Positions 36,225 to 48,033 of a DNA stretch of 64,000 nt are shown here, one piece after another. Where the stretch lies: contig NC_066312.1 in NCBI RefSeq assembly GCF_905404315.1, forward strand, positions 15,549,001-15,613,000. Reading direction: 5' to 3'. A model generated the notes under the pieces. That model ran no database searches. It worked only from the letters and a program-made list of their open reading frames with translations, and was not told where the DNA came from. The position numbers and the translations under genes are program-made. The first letter of the stretch is position 1. Every line of letters starts with the position of its first letter. The stretch comes from Leptidea sinapis. Its lineage: Eukaryota; Arthropoda; Insecta; Lepidoptera; Pieridae.

Positions 36225-36532
36225 ATCGAAAATCATCGTCAGCCGGAAGACGTCTACTGCTGGACAAACGCCTCTCCCAAGATCTCGAGTATCGGTCTTG
36301 CGCTGCTCTCATTTAACATATTCCGGCGATCCTGACCAGATCGTCCATCTTGTGGGGGCCTACCAACACAGCGTCTTCCGGTACGTGGTTGCCATTCAAA
36401 GACTTTACTGCCCCACCCGGTGTCCCACAGTTTCGCATTCATTTGGGCAATGTCGGTGATGTTTCTCCTACGGAACTCCTGTTTCTGCTTCAGTCTCGCA
36501 GTTCGCATTCGTTTACTCGTATCATCGTGCAT
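36225..36532 (-). pseudogene. RTE-like LINE 3' end
   Basis: The minus-strand reading contains KLWDTGWGSKVFEWQPRTGR, then RCVGRPP and a C-terminal ILGEAFVQQ, the tail of RTE-type LINE ORFs (family recollection). A frameshift after GRPP disrupts the following TRW-like block. Only the last ~90 codons plus a short GATGAT-containing tail remain. A similar 3' end is on the plus strand at 44998-45125. Confidence 0.75.
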
Positions 36533-37490
36533 GTTTTATAAAAATCTGGTCCTATACAATCAGACATTGTCTTTTAGCTGCAATAATCAGCGGTGAGGGT
36601 GTCCAATGACTAATTGACGATTATTTTCTAAATGTTCATTTTGACGTTATGAAATCTCGATGAAATTTAGTAGTTGTTATCTTATATCAGCTGTGAGATT
36701 TCTTGCTTTGATTGCTAATATATCGCACACGATGTGCGTACGGTACATTCCGATATGATTTGGGTCTGATTCTGGTTTGCTTAAAGTTAGACGATCAATA
36801 TTATCCACGGTTTTCATTAAACTAAATAATACGAGTATTGGTTATTCTCAGTGGCCCGTTATTTTTGCATACCGATGTTTAAGATTATATTTATAAGTTA
36901 AAATGTTATATTTAGTTTGAACTGATCGCAATAATTTTTTGTGTTGTTTTATTACGTATAAAATTCAAGAAGCTGTTTTCTCCTTTATTGAAATGTCGAG
37001 TTTTACTGTTTGAGACAGAAATTACTTAACATATATTAATAATCAAATGAAGCATTTATTATATAAATAAGTTGTTAAGTCGGAAATTAAAAAAAAATGT
37101 GTTCTAATGTTACACTGCTCGTTGTTCCCGATATAAATCACGAATATAATATGTGACTGCTCTTACATTCATTCATCATTAACGTAGAACTGACTTCCAT
37201 AAAGTCATATTGAGAGTGCATTTAATACATCATAAGCCACTCGGGCATCGAATGAGTGACATAAGTATAGAATTCGTATTTAATTGCTCTGTATCAAGAT
37301 AGTGTAATGTAGGTATCATATGCTGGTTCATATGATGATAAAACACAATATAGTAGCATAATATAACACGTCACTTACGCACCTTATATAGCTGCATCCA
37401 TTTTATTAGAGGTACTTAAAACGAAGAAAATATTATAATTTCGTATTTGTTTATTTGTGTAGTTGTTCGCTGAGAGTTGATGAATATTAT
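36533..37490. other. AT-rich intergenic, nothing recognised
   Basis: No coding, repeat or structural feature is supported in this stretch. Confidence 0.5.
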
Positions 37491-37491
37491 T

Positions 37492-37810
37492 ATTTTTTTT
37501 GATATGGAAAAGGAGGACAAAAGGGTACTGGTCACCTCGTGTTAAGTGATCTGCGCCGCCCATATTCTCCTGCAACACCTGAGAATCTCAGGAGCTTTTC
37601 CGGCCTTTAATAAAAGTATACGCGCTTTGTTTTCAAAGGTGTCCTTTGAAACAGCGCACAAGGAAGCTCAAGCCGCAGCTTGATTGTAAGTGGAAGAAAG
37701 TTCCTTGAAAACCACACTGTGGAGGAACGCCACACATCCAGATGGTGGGGATGATATCCTAATTTGTGGCATGTCGTACGAAGGTGGAACTCGGCATTAT
37801 GAAACGTCAC
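37492..37810 (-). pseudogene. 3' end of the jockey/CR1-like LINE
   Basis: Same 3' terminus as the three longer copies (complement of GATATGGAAAAGGAGGACAA, T run at 37492). Coding residue HLRTTCHKLGYHPHHLDVWR is followed by SSTVWFSRNFLP. Severely 5'-truncated. Confidence 0.85.
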
Positions 37811-39073
37811 GAATTCGGTTGTCGCGTAATTATCACAATTATCAATCAGAGTTTTTGTAGTAAAAAAATTAATCTTAACTTGGCGAACATAATTTTGTCT
37901 TTTATAGTTAATAATATATAAATGTTTGTCATATAATAGACCTTATACAGTAAGATAATTGCAACGCCCCACTATAGTCTAACAGCACTATAGTAGATTT
38001 TATTAGAAGTAGAATACTTGCAAATACGTTGAAAAGACGACAAAATATTTTTAATAACAAATTAGCCATTGAAAATAGTTTTCTTTTTTATAACTACTGA
38101 AGCCGCAGTTTTAGTTGAGCACTTAATAAAGGTAGGTAATTTATTCTATTCTATCTAGATACTTTTTTCATTATGCTTGCAAGGATCGTACGATTTGAGT
38201 AATGTCATGTAGGGAATTATGACAGTTCGTGATAGCGTAACAAAGGAAAAGTAATTCTATTTATATTTGTAATCAACACCCTTATCATAGATTTACGTTT
38301 CAATTAATCCAGCTTTACCTGTATTGTGCCAAAACATGTTTCCACTTCTCATAATATTTTTCGATGTATATTCAAAAGCAAAAGTAATTAAATGTTGTTT
38401 TATTTTGTGCGAGTTATATGAGGTGTATGTTTAGTAGTGTTAACAATTAAGTCTTCCATAGCACGAAATAAGTCTTTTATTATTTCATATTCTGTGTTCA
38501 GTTATGTGATCCTAAAATTGCCACGTTGAGGTTTGTAAGGGTGATGTTTTTAAATAAAAGGAGAAAGAATTAAATGCCTTAAGCCCATCTTCAATTTAGG
38601 CTAATTTTGTTCTTCTGTTACGTCACCTTAAAGGCGTGGGAAATCGTCATATCTCTGCAAAATGATTTTATTGTAATAGTTGTAATAGCCATCACATTAA
38701 ATTGAATACCTATTGTTTATATTGTCTGGCACCGTATTTCCCATGGTAGTACATGTTTATTGACACTTATCTTATCATTCCTTAGTATATTTGAATTTGT
38801 TGATAACGATAAAAGAAATGATAAGCCAGATACAGTGGTATTCATTTATGATGGTCATTCTCTTATAAGTATCATCTCCAAACTTGTAGAAATGTTAAAT
38901 ATATGAATATTATCCAATATGTATTTTTTATTTAAATCTACATATATCACCTACCCGTTAGTATAATTTTATAATGAAGTGCCACACAAATTCATATTTA
39001 TATTAACAAAGAGCAATAGAAGATTACGAATGTGACGTTATTTCACGGAATTAGCTTCAGAACCTTAGAATAA
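37811..39073. other. AT-rich intergenic, nothing recognised
   Basis: I see no gene, repeat or RNA here. Confidence 0.5.
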
Positions 39074-39395
39074 TCTAATATATAAAATTCTCATGTCGCG
39101 GTGTTTGTAGTTAACCTCCTTCGAAACTGCTTGACCGATTCTCATGAAATTTTGAGTGCATATTGGGTAGGTCTGAGAATCGTACAACATCTATTTTTCA
39201 TCTCCCTAAATGGTAAGGGTGGTCCACGCCAATTTATTTTTTTAATTTTTTTGTATTTTTTTTTAAATTTGTTTGATTATGAATCAGCAATTAAAAAAAT
39301 ACATACAACTTCACATTTTCACCCATCTACGATCAACAGTTAGTTTTGTATCGCGATTTTAATATCGGCAATACAACGTTTGCTGTGTCAGCTAG
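39074..39395 (+). mobile_element. Non-autonomous Helitron-like element, copy 2
   Basis: Starts TCTAATATATAAAATTCTCA after an A (39073) and ends CTAG (39392-39395) before a T. Nearly collinear with copy 1 at 1929-2224. It carries an extra segment near 39215 (GGTAAGGGTGGTCC) and another near 39315 that are shortened in copy 1. Confidence 0.75.
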
Positions 39396-39569
39396 TGATA
39401 CTATAATATAAAAGTCCAGAACACTTTGCTCTGTTGTCAGTTCAGACATCATAAATTACAAATGGTACGATAAAAACAAATATTAACTCACAAAATATAC
39501 AGTTCGTTATGTGACCATAAAATTTGAAAATAGAATGCTATTGTAAATTTGGGTGTCTAGGGTATATAG

Positions 39570-41145
39570 AAAAGTAAAAAGCGTAAGGTTTTTATATGAA
39601 GTCTATGTATGATGCCTATACAGTGTCTAATTTAATATTAAAGTCTACATGATGACTGTTATGTAATATTCTAAACAACAATTTATTAATGATTTTCTTG
39701 AAAATATTTTTTTAAACTGAACGGGAACTTTGAAGTATTTGGCTTTAAACTTTGTCCGTTGAAGTTTCACTTCTACCATATTATAACACTAGAAATAAGG
39801 GATTGCTTGTAACTAATTCTAGTAGGCTTCATAAGATACATTATAGCTTTAAGGGTAAAAGTCAGCCACTGTTCAGGCATTATCTATAAATAAATTTAAA
39901 TGTTTTATAAAAAAATGGCTCTCGTAAATCCTATTACTCCACTGCTGAATATCTAAGTGATCGGACAGCCTGGGACTAGATTATGATTATTTTATAGCGA
40001 TAGAAATGACTGTACAATATTGTATATTTTTATTGAAAAGAGCGCAAAAAAATAATGCTGGGAGAGTTTCTTGCGCCGTTTCTTCTCTCTCAAAGCGCCA
40101 TTTGTTTCCGAAGCGGTAGTAGTATTTGGTATATTAGAAATGACATGACAATGCATAAACATAAAAAGTTCAATCTCGTGTTAATTTCTTACGAAGGTAA
40201 ACACAATTTTAATTCGAAAGTCCAGCATTATCTTCAACACCCTCGAGAATCATGAAAACAACACCCATGATAAAAAAGTTGATAATTTCATGTAGCTCTA
40301 ACTAGGATTTACATTTTAACAGCATTATGAGTTTCAACATCCTCAAAAACTATGAAACACCCATGACGAAACAGTTTATAATTTTTTGCAGCCGCCATCT
40401 TAATATTCATATTGATAGCACTAGCTGGAATTGCTTACAACACCCACGAAAACTATTTTTTGTCCAAAATAATACTTAATAAATACTTATAAAAAAACAT
40501 CCTCGAAAACCATTAAACCACACTCATAAAAAAACTTGATAATAAAATATATTACAGCCGCAATTTTAGTGTAACATTTTGAATTCAGTTCACGAATTTA
40601 TTACACTCGATCTCACGGACTTATAATTCGAATACCTACTAATTATAATAATAATAATAATATAACAATAAATCATTCTTTATATACTATACTACTTTAT
40701 AGTTTAAAAAACGATAGCTTCGGTTTTGATGGAGCCGAGTTTAAACAGCCGTATACCACGCAATACGCTGATAACAATACAAAGATCGCGGAATCAAATC
40801 TGTCGCCATAACGAATAAGACGTATATATGAAAATCGAAAATTGGAGAAAATAAATGTTTTGCAATCCAAAAAGTAAAATCCCATGATACTACAGATCTG
40901 CCCTATTTCACAGTGAGTTTAACGGACTTATATAGTTGTAATAGAAAAAAATAAAATAAAAAATATCAGTAGATGCGCCTCTTTTTACTGATACATGTAA
41001 CTCAATTATTGAAAATGTGTTAGATGCGCCTTTTTTTCAGAAGTAACAACATGACACTCATCTAGACGCAAGTCACGACACTCTGAACTGCAACACCGCG
41101 AAAACCATTTAGGTGCCTCGTCGATCCGCATATTTGTGTGAGTAT
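39570..41145 (+). repeat. Large unclassified repeat family R, copy A
   Basis: The complement of 53345-54410 in collinear order. Examples: AAAAGTAAAAAGCGTAAG (39571) against 54390-54410; TGTCCGTTGAAGTTTCACTT (39757) against 54165-54185; TTATAATTCGAATACCTA (40620) against 53583-53600; GCCTCGTCGATCCGCATA (41116) against 53370-53390. Copy A has extra sequence at about 39790-40200. Contains tandem subunits (40232-40575). No coding region or terminal repeats were found. Confidence 0.7.
40232..40575. repeat. Tandem subunits within repeat R
   Basis: Three diverged units with the pattern CAACA.CCTC.A.AA..ATGAAA then CACCCATGA..AAA and TTGATAAT, followed by GCAGCCGC. They start near 40232, 40336 and 40497. 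The minus-strand counterpart in copy B shows the same pattern near 53700-53900. Confidence 0.65.
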
Positions 41146-41731
41146 ATCATTTCGAACGTTTGAAGGTAGTTTCAATACTGTTACATAATATGTCGACTGT
41201 GCTAGGGGGCTGTTTCACAATGTACAAGCACAGAGTAGGGATGGACACTTAAGTTCCGAATAGGTTTCTTGCTACTTACAACCTATAAATAGTGTTATCT
41301 AGCAGGTAAGGGCATTTAAATTATAGGATGGATCTAGTGATAAATGATATTTATTTCATTAAATAAATCTTCACAGATAAAAACAGTAGCAGATATCATA
41401 GATATATTATCCCACCGCTGTTACACATCTATGGATGTCATAGTTACATTTGACAAGCCCAAGAGAAAAAATAGAGAAGAAAAGAGTAAATAGAGATATA
41501 CTCGAGCGTCGTGGGCATTTATTTGGATTGTGAGGATTGGATGTTAAAAAATAAGTATATATGAACAATGTAAAAAAAAACAGACACAAAGAAAAAAATC
41601 ACATGTAATTAGTGCGTTGTTTATTCGTCCCGCCTGTTTTTCATAACGGAAAAATATTAATCCTCCGGTTTGCATGGTTGGGGTGGTCATACGAAGGGGT
41701 AGAAAATGGGAAAAAGTCTTATACAGTGCTT

Positions 41732-42151
41732 CATTGAGATCAAATATTAAGTGAACCCTATTGTAGCTCCTATTCAAAAGACGATTTAAACGTGATATGT
41801 TAGAACAAAAAGTTATGAAATATTTATAAAAATTAATAAAAAAAAACGTGACCCTGAAAATCTCAAGCCCGTCAAATTATTATACAGATGGTGAATCTTA
41901 ATGTCCTTGTCATCCTGACTCGTAATATGACTATTATGAGGAGCAATTCCCTTAACCTGACGGTTTGAAGTTTTCCTCTATTATGTTATTCTGCTACACT
42001 CGAATAAATCCTGAAATACCCGCTTGGGCTCTTCTGCTATATGATTTTATTTTGCATTGTCAAAAATTCTCCATCCCTTTTGGTCACGTCCAAATTGTCA
42101 GTCTTTTGAATAGGAGGTACAATAGAGTTCATTTAATATCTCGTCTCAATG
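41732..42151. mobile_element. MITE-like element with 51-bp inverted repeats
   Basis: 41732-41782 and 42101-42151 are inverted repeats matching at 45 of 51 positions (CCTATTCAAAAGAC at the inner end, CATTGAGA at the outer end), enclosing about 320 bp of AT-rich non-coding DNA. No clear target duplication was identified, so outer borders are approximate. Confidence 0.65.
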
Positions 42152-42818
42152 ACGCAAATAGCAAGTAACCTTCTTAACTTGGACATTGGGACACAGCCCC
42201 TTAGAATAATCACACTGCAGAAGTAGCGTCGGTAACTTCATTACAAATTGTCAAAATGACAAGCGAAATACAACTTAGGCTGAGATAGAACGGGACAAAG
42301 CTATTGATCTTGCATAGGTCATAGGTAAGCGATTAGCTTACGAATAGTATTTTTGCGATTTTAATGTTTTCAAACATATTTTAAACTCTATGGTTGGGTA
42401 CAGTGTGTCTTGCTGCAATAGCCGTAGTTAATATAAAAATCCAGGAGTTAGCTTCCGCGCGTAAGTATAAATATTATTTCCGAAAGTATTGATTTTTTAT
42501 CCATAATCACATATTTTCAGTAAATTTATCTTCATCAAAATAAACATAATATAAAACAGTGATAAGGAGAATGTTGCCATTAAATAGATGTAGTTTTACC
42601 CATCTTATAGGGCTTTTGTTTAAGTCATGATTTTTCTGTCAAGTTTATAAAAATAGCATACAGCAGGCATTTATTATAAGTACTTATTTACAACGGTATT
42701 TGTATGGAGTAAGGAAATTAGAATGACATTTGCTCGTTCTCGTATAATTGATAATAAAATAGGGGGCATGATAATTACTATATGTAATAAAATAATAAAC
42801 AAAAGTATTCTATTTTAG

Positions 42819-42993
42819 GTTTCCATTAGATCCAATAATAAAAAAACAATGGATAAATGCAAGAGAATGAACAGATTTATGGGTGCCAAGTAAATAAATA
42901 TACAAGAATTTGTTCAGTCCACTTTTATGTGACACAAACAGTCACAAAAAATAAAAATCAACGGCTCGTTGAAGATGCAGTTCCGTTAGAATT
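42819..42993 (+). pseudogene. THAP-domain fragment, second half
   Basis: After a splice-acceptor-like TTTTAG, the reading FPLDPIIKKQWINAR resembles the HxFP...W part of a THAP zinc finger. After a frame change, CSVHFYV (C-x-x-H ligands) and RLVEDAVPLEF match the end of the domain. Stops and frame shifts make it non-functional. THAP modules occur in P-element-like transposases and host proteins; which of these this was cannot be told. Confidence 0.5.
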
Positions 42994-43314
42994 TATTCAT
43001 GTAAGTGCTTTACTGTAGCTGACAATAATTTAATTTTTATTGTTGCATCACACAGTGTTAGGATACACTTAATAAATTCGTGGTCCTTAAGAATTCGTGC
43101 TGTCATTAAATAGATAACTACATTTTTGTTTGTAAACTCAACCATAGATACACAGAGCATAGAGCTGCAAGCTTGCAACCTATCGTAGTGGTAACTTGGA
43201 AACATCAAGCAAACAATTCAGAATTCAGTAGTGCATATTTATCTTAACTGTGTAAGCAAAACTCTGCCTACACGTCTATAAGGCAGAATATTGCATTGAA
43301 TACAACGCTACTCA

Positions 43315-43351
43315 ATGACAAAGTGTTTAGTGAAAAACTGTCAAAATAACA
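43315..43351 (+). pseudogene. THAP-domain fragment, first exon
   Basis: ATG then TKCLVKNCQNN, the MxxCxxxxC start of a THAP finger, followed by a good donor (A^GTAAGTT). It lies downstream of the second-half fragment at 42819-42993, the reverse of the normal order, and no second half was found after it. Confidence 0.4.
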
Positions 43352-43365
43352 GTAAGTTATATCAA

Positions 43366-44500
43366 TAAAATTATGTAAATAACTTGACTATTTTAATCAT
43401 TTCGATAAATAATTACATTTCAATTGCTAAAACAAAATACATCGCCAAGCACCGCCGCACCATATCGATCGCACCATAACAATGAGCTGCTTATAAGCGT
43501 ATACAATATACTTTGAACATTACTGCCACCAAGTAAGGTGTTAATTTAAATGAATGTTTTAACGTTATCTGCATAAGTTAACGTATAAAGCCACTCGGAC
43601 ATTTTTGATAATAATGATATATTTTCTGATCATTATTAGAGTTTTGACTACAGTATTTACATAATATTTTAAAAAGCAATCGTGATTTATATGAAATTAA
43701 TTCTGTAATATTACTTATCTTTTGTTATGTTATGGTCCTTTAATAAATATATAATAACCAGTATATGCTTTTCCCTATTGTGTAAATTCATTTACATTCC
43801 TAATTATGTCGTAATATTAACCTCCGTTACGGGTAATTTTGTACATAATAATAGTATGACAACACCTGACTTCTGTCAAAACTATTGTTATCTAAAAGGG
43901 GCACGCGGGGACTATTTCTATAGTAACAATATTCTAAGCATCTAGTACGTAGAATCTAGCGGTGAAGTGATGTTGAAACGCAATCTGTATTTTCTGGAAC
44001 TTTTATGAAAACATTAATGTATCTAGCCTATAACAATCTGCCACTTTACTTGGACATTATGAAACAGCCCCTAAACTACTTATATTTATATTTCTTTGGG
44101 CGACTTTATGTATGCTGAATATATTAACCCACTATGACTGAATCACACACAATAACGCACCCATGTTTGCAATGTTGTTTGACTTGTCCCTAAGCGTTAT
44201 ATTATATTTTTATTATTTAAATTTTTAACAATTAAAATTTTATCATTCAATATTTTTGAGATTACGGCCTTCCAATACAGCTATTTTTTTTTTACAATTA
44301 ATAAATACTATCACTAATATATGAAACTCGAATTTTTATCATTATTTTTTTATGGATTGGATGAATTTATTGTTTTATGGTAAAATAATATTCACTGGTA
44401 TTTTATATCATTTATATTTTTTTTTTCCTTTTAATAATAATTAAACATCCTTTTGTAAGTATTTCATTTGTACACATGAATACTCACATCATTCTTTGCT
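43366..44500. other. AT-rich intergenic, nothing recognised
   Basis: No supported feature until the Helitron-like end at 44529. Confidence 0.5.
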
Positions 44501-44509
44501 ATTTAAAGA

Positions 44510-44532
44510 ACAGCGTCTGTCGGGTCTGCTAG
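44510..44532 (+). mobile_element. Helitron-like 3' terminus
   Basis: ACAGCGTCTGTCGGGTCTG then CTAG (44529-44532) followed by T, a typical Helitron 3' end. The 5' end is not identified. It lies about 290 bp upstream of the NDUFA12-like start codon. Confidence 0.5.
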
Positions 44533-44821
44533 TATACTATATCATTGTCTATATATACACATATATGTAATGAAAATATCTTTGTTTGAGGTTCAATCTC
44601 GCCTAAAACCTTCCTAAAAAAGTATTAAAATAATACCTATATACATATATAGAACGTCATTGCCTAAATATGATCCAGCCATGTCATATGTCACGGCGCA
44701 CTCACAGACCGTTGTAGTGCATGCGTATGTCATGTCAAAATTATAAATTTTTCTGTCAACATTGTTTACAAATTTGGCAAGCGAACTAATTACTAAAAGT
44801 GATATTTAAAAAAATATTAAA

Positions 44822-47800
44822 ATGTCGAATTATTTGGCTCTTGACAAAATAGCAAGATTTTTTAGAATCATCAGGAAAAATGGCGGTCTCATTGGATCTC
44901 TTTTCAAGCTATGGCGTACTGATACGTTAAAGGTTTAATTATGAATTTGTTTATCTATATGCATATAGTATAACGAAGTGTTGGTAAATTCCCTACAAGA
45001 TAGACCGACGATCTGGTCAAGATCGCCGGAATAGGTTTGATGAGGGCAGCGTAGGACCAATCGTCATGGCGCTCTTTGGGGGAGGACTTTGTCCAGCAGT
45101 GGATGTCTTCGGGCTGAGATGATTATATGTATATAGTGCCTATAGGCACTAATTAAGATGTATATTGTATGATTTTATCATGAGGTGAAAATGATATATT
45201 ATATACTAAGTAACTATAATAGTGAACATAAGAGCCAACAAACCTGATGGTAAGTCCTAATCACCTAAGTACGGGCTAGATGCGTGTGAGAAACCTAAAT
45301 TGAAATGTGATTAGGTTTAGTAGCTTTGTTCTCGGAAATTTAGTCACAATGGAGCGTTTCAACGGTGAACTGCGTGTGTTCTGTGGGTTAAAACTATGTA
45401 TCCCGTAGCACAAATTATAAGGTAAAAAATATTGTAATTGATAGAGTTTTAGTCCACGATTATAATGCTGCACTCTTATTACAAGGTTCTACACCGTTCT
45501 AAAAAAAACATTATAAGTATTATAACCTTAAATTATGATATATGATGAGGATTGGGACATTTTAATGGGGAGGAAAGAAAGGGAAACACCTAGAATTCGT
45601 TTAAATTCGCATAACTTAATGGTCCAACCTGTATAAACTCTTTTTAGTACTTGGAACGCCAGATGGCATGGCATATAAGAAATGTTTATTTACCTAAATT
45701 TTCCAAACATTTCGGGCACCTGATGAAATATATCAGATGATTTGTATAAATAATTTTGTTCATCTTGAAAAAAAAATAACTTATGTACTTTTCTATGTCC
45801 CTGGCAATGTGTGTACGAAATTCCATTCCAATTGATTGTCGGTGTGAAAGCGTGACAAATAAAAAACATTCGCTTTTCGATCGATTGTTATAAAAATATT
45901 ATTCCAATAAACCGACGACAATCGTTATTTATTAGCATAAATATAATACGAGGCATATTGCACTCAAATATTAATATAAATATGAAATTAAAGAAAACCT
46001 ATTTCATGGGGTTCCAAGGACTAATGATCACCCTTATCAATAATAGTCCACTTAGTGGATGAGCTAATAATTTAATGTTCACAGGATGGAGTATTGGTGG
46101 GTACTGACTGCTTTGGTAATAAATACTTTGAAAACACATATTATATGACGTCACGCTGTCGTTGGGTAGAGTTTAACCCAATGGTCAAATGGGATTATGA
46201 CGCAAGTCAGGTCAGAACTATTTGCTTAATATCAAAAACCCATCCTCGAGTGACCATTTCTTTTTCGAGGCTGGAATGACCCTGGAGGCTTAGGCACGGA
46301 GAGTGGCACGTGACGTGCGTCGAAACTTATTTTCTTTACGAAGGACATACGTGTCCAAGTTACGTCAGTTAATACTGGGGCTGCTTCGACTGCCGAAGAC
46401 AGCAAAGGTCGCAATAATATACGACGGTTTCATCGAGTGTTACATCTTTGTGCCCTTTGCTGTCAAGACAATTGGCTCGTGGGGCCTAGAGGCACGTAGA
46501 ATGTACAAAGTACTATCTACGCGCCTCAATTATAGAGCTATTGGAAACTCAGGCGCTGCTAGCTATTTCTGTCAACGGTTCAGCCTTGCTGTCCATCGCG
46601 GCAACGCTATCAGTAGTCTTGGTACATTTTTTCGTAATGATAGTTTTCATTTAAGGTAATTATAGTACTGTCAATATTGTTATAAGTATTGTTTTGTTTG
46701 AATAAATACAACATATTTAAAGCAATAAAAAAAACATAAACATGGATTGTTTAAGAACATAGAATTGCAGCGATTGCTTTGCATAAACTGGGTATCGTGC
46801 CATCAGTCATCTTAAAGACACTTCAAAAACTAGGATCATTCGTATATCGTACTATTGATAGATATACTAACACGCTCTCTATCGAAATCATTCCCTATAG
46901 TTATAGTGGCTCGATCAAAATTCTTGACGACCTGATACGCGGGTGAAAATAATTATTAGAAGATCAGTACAATAAGCAAAGTGTACGCTGATTAGTCCTA
47001 GAAGCTTCACAAGTACTTGCAAAAGTGCAACATGGTTAATCATTTAGCTTCAGTTCATGGTTTGGCAACGGTGTCTTATCAAGGAGTCCCAAAGATTAAT
47101 TTTTATGAAAAATCACTTAAGGTTTCACCCAAAGTGTACCCAGGCTGTGAAACCTGCTAAGCAATTCGTTTTTTAAGAATGTGCCTTGGCGTACCAGCAA
47201 GACTGTACTTGGTCACAAGGCAAGAACTACCCAAGATTGGCTGGAAGTCTACGTTCTTTGGATTTAAAATTATGGTCAACTTAGAAGACACGACGAGTTT
47301 TGATAAACAATTTTTATTAGTGTATTTCTTCATCAATAATCCCTTGTAAAATTACAATTTGTAAAAAATCAGTATATTATAGTGTCCCGCGACTCCATTC
47401 CGCTGATTTTTTAAAATGTGGTCAAGTGACTCGCGATGATGAAAATATTAGAATAATGGAACAAGATAATGACTACGGTTATATGGAGTCACCGGTCCTC
47501 TGAATTTTAGGAATGATTTAGACTAAGCTGAAAATTTGGAATATCTTATTAACATTTTTGGTAGCCATTTAGAAATACAAATAGAATATGCGCTCTGTTA
47601 ACTAAATTAATATTACAATGGGAAGCTCAATGGAGTTCAATACCATGCTATTTCTCACTAACATGTTAAGAAGACAACTATATTTTTCTTCTTATTATTT
47701 TGTAGGTCGTAGGTATATAGCATTATATTCGTTTTTAATAACACGCTTAGAAGACATGATTTTCTGGTATGAATGGTATGGTAGCAATATTGTAAGTTGA

Positions 47801-48033
47801 GATATTTTATTCAGATTACAGCGAAGTGGCATGGTTGGGTACATTACAAGACTGACAAACTTCCCAAAGACGATTGTGCAAAGTTTTGTCTGTATAGCTG
47901 TTGTTGGACACAATGCTGGTTGTTACCACATGAGGAGAACCTATCTGGAACCGACAAAGCATTTTATCCCTTTAAGACGACGAAGGATCACATAGCTGTA
48001 TGGGATGGTTTGTATTATTATACAAATTTTTAA
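44822..48033 (+). CDS. NDUFA12: NDUFA12 (complex I subunit B17.2)-like protein
   Basis: Accessory subunit on the matrix side of mitochondrial complex I (family knowledge). Three exons with GT-AG borders: 44822-44932, 46085-46210, 47815-48033, all in phase 0, giving 151 residues (human 145). Family features: N-terminus MSNYLALDKIARFFRIIRKN followed by GGLIGSLFKLWRTD; GVLVGTDCFGNKYFEN; WDYDASQ; WHGWVHYKTDKLP; HEENLSGTDKAFYPFKTT. Odd points: the usual aromatic/Gly-Arg-x-Arg-Trp block reads YYMTSRCRW, and the segment before HEENLSG (DDCAKFCLYSCCWTQCW) is cysteine-rich where the family has a basic RPKYKW-like stretch. AATAAA overlaps the stop (48033-48038). Either a fast-evolving paralogue, the sole working gene with local change, or a young pseudogene that still has open frames. 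Confidence 0.8.
44998..45125 (+). pseudogene. RTE-like LINE 3' end
   Basis: The reading DDLVKIAGIGLMRAA, a stop, then SSWRSLGEDFVQQWMSSG stop matches RTE-type ORF ends, and GATGATTAT follows as a tail. Lies in intron 1 of the NDUFA12-like gene. Confidence 0.75.
46223..46660 (+). pseudogene. C-terminal piece of a retroelement ORF
   Basis: The plus-strand reading has VPFAVKTIGSWGLEARRMYK, then GAASYFCQRFSLAVHRGNA and LGTF, resembling the conserved C-terminus of some LINE polyproteins (VPFxxETxGxWG...QRxxxAxQRGNA). It is in the NDUFA12-like intron 2 and lacks any reverse transcriptase part. Confidence 0.5.
46750..47300 (+). pseudogene. Tc1/mariner-superfamily transposase, frame-shifted
   Basis: IAAIALHKLGIVPSVILKTL (about 46771-46830) matches the N-terminus of the relative at 14641-15230. 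Later frames show SYQGVPKINFYEKSLKVSPK, YQQDCTWS (second acidic residue region), HKARTTQDWLEVYV and LDLKLWST. At least two frameshifts and several stops are present. In NDUFA12-like intron 2. Confidence 0.75.

Noticed and set aside
42993..43208. Minus-strand open frame of 71 codons
   Set aside because: It overlaps the opposite strand of the THAP fragments and shows no homology or splice support.
46303..46659. Host gene of 118 codons on the plus strand
   Set aside because: The reading VPFAVKTIGSWG...QRFSLAVHRGNA resembles a retroelement polyprotein tail and lies in an intron.
47815..48033. Frameshift or micro-inversion as explanation of the NDUFA12-like Cys segment
   Set aside because: None of the other five readings of the segment gives the expected family residues.
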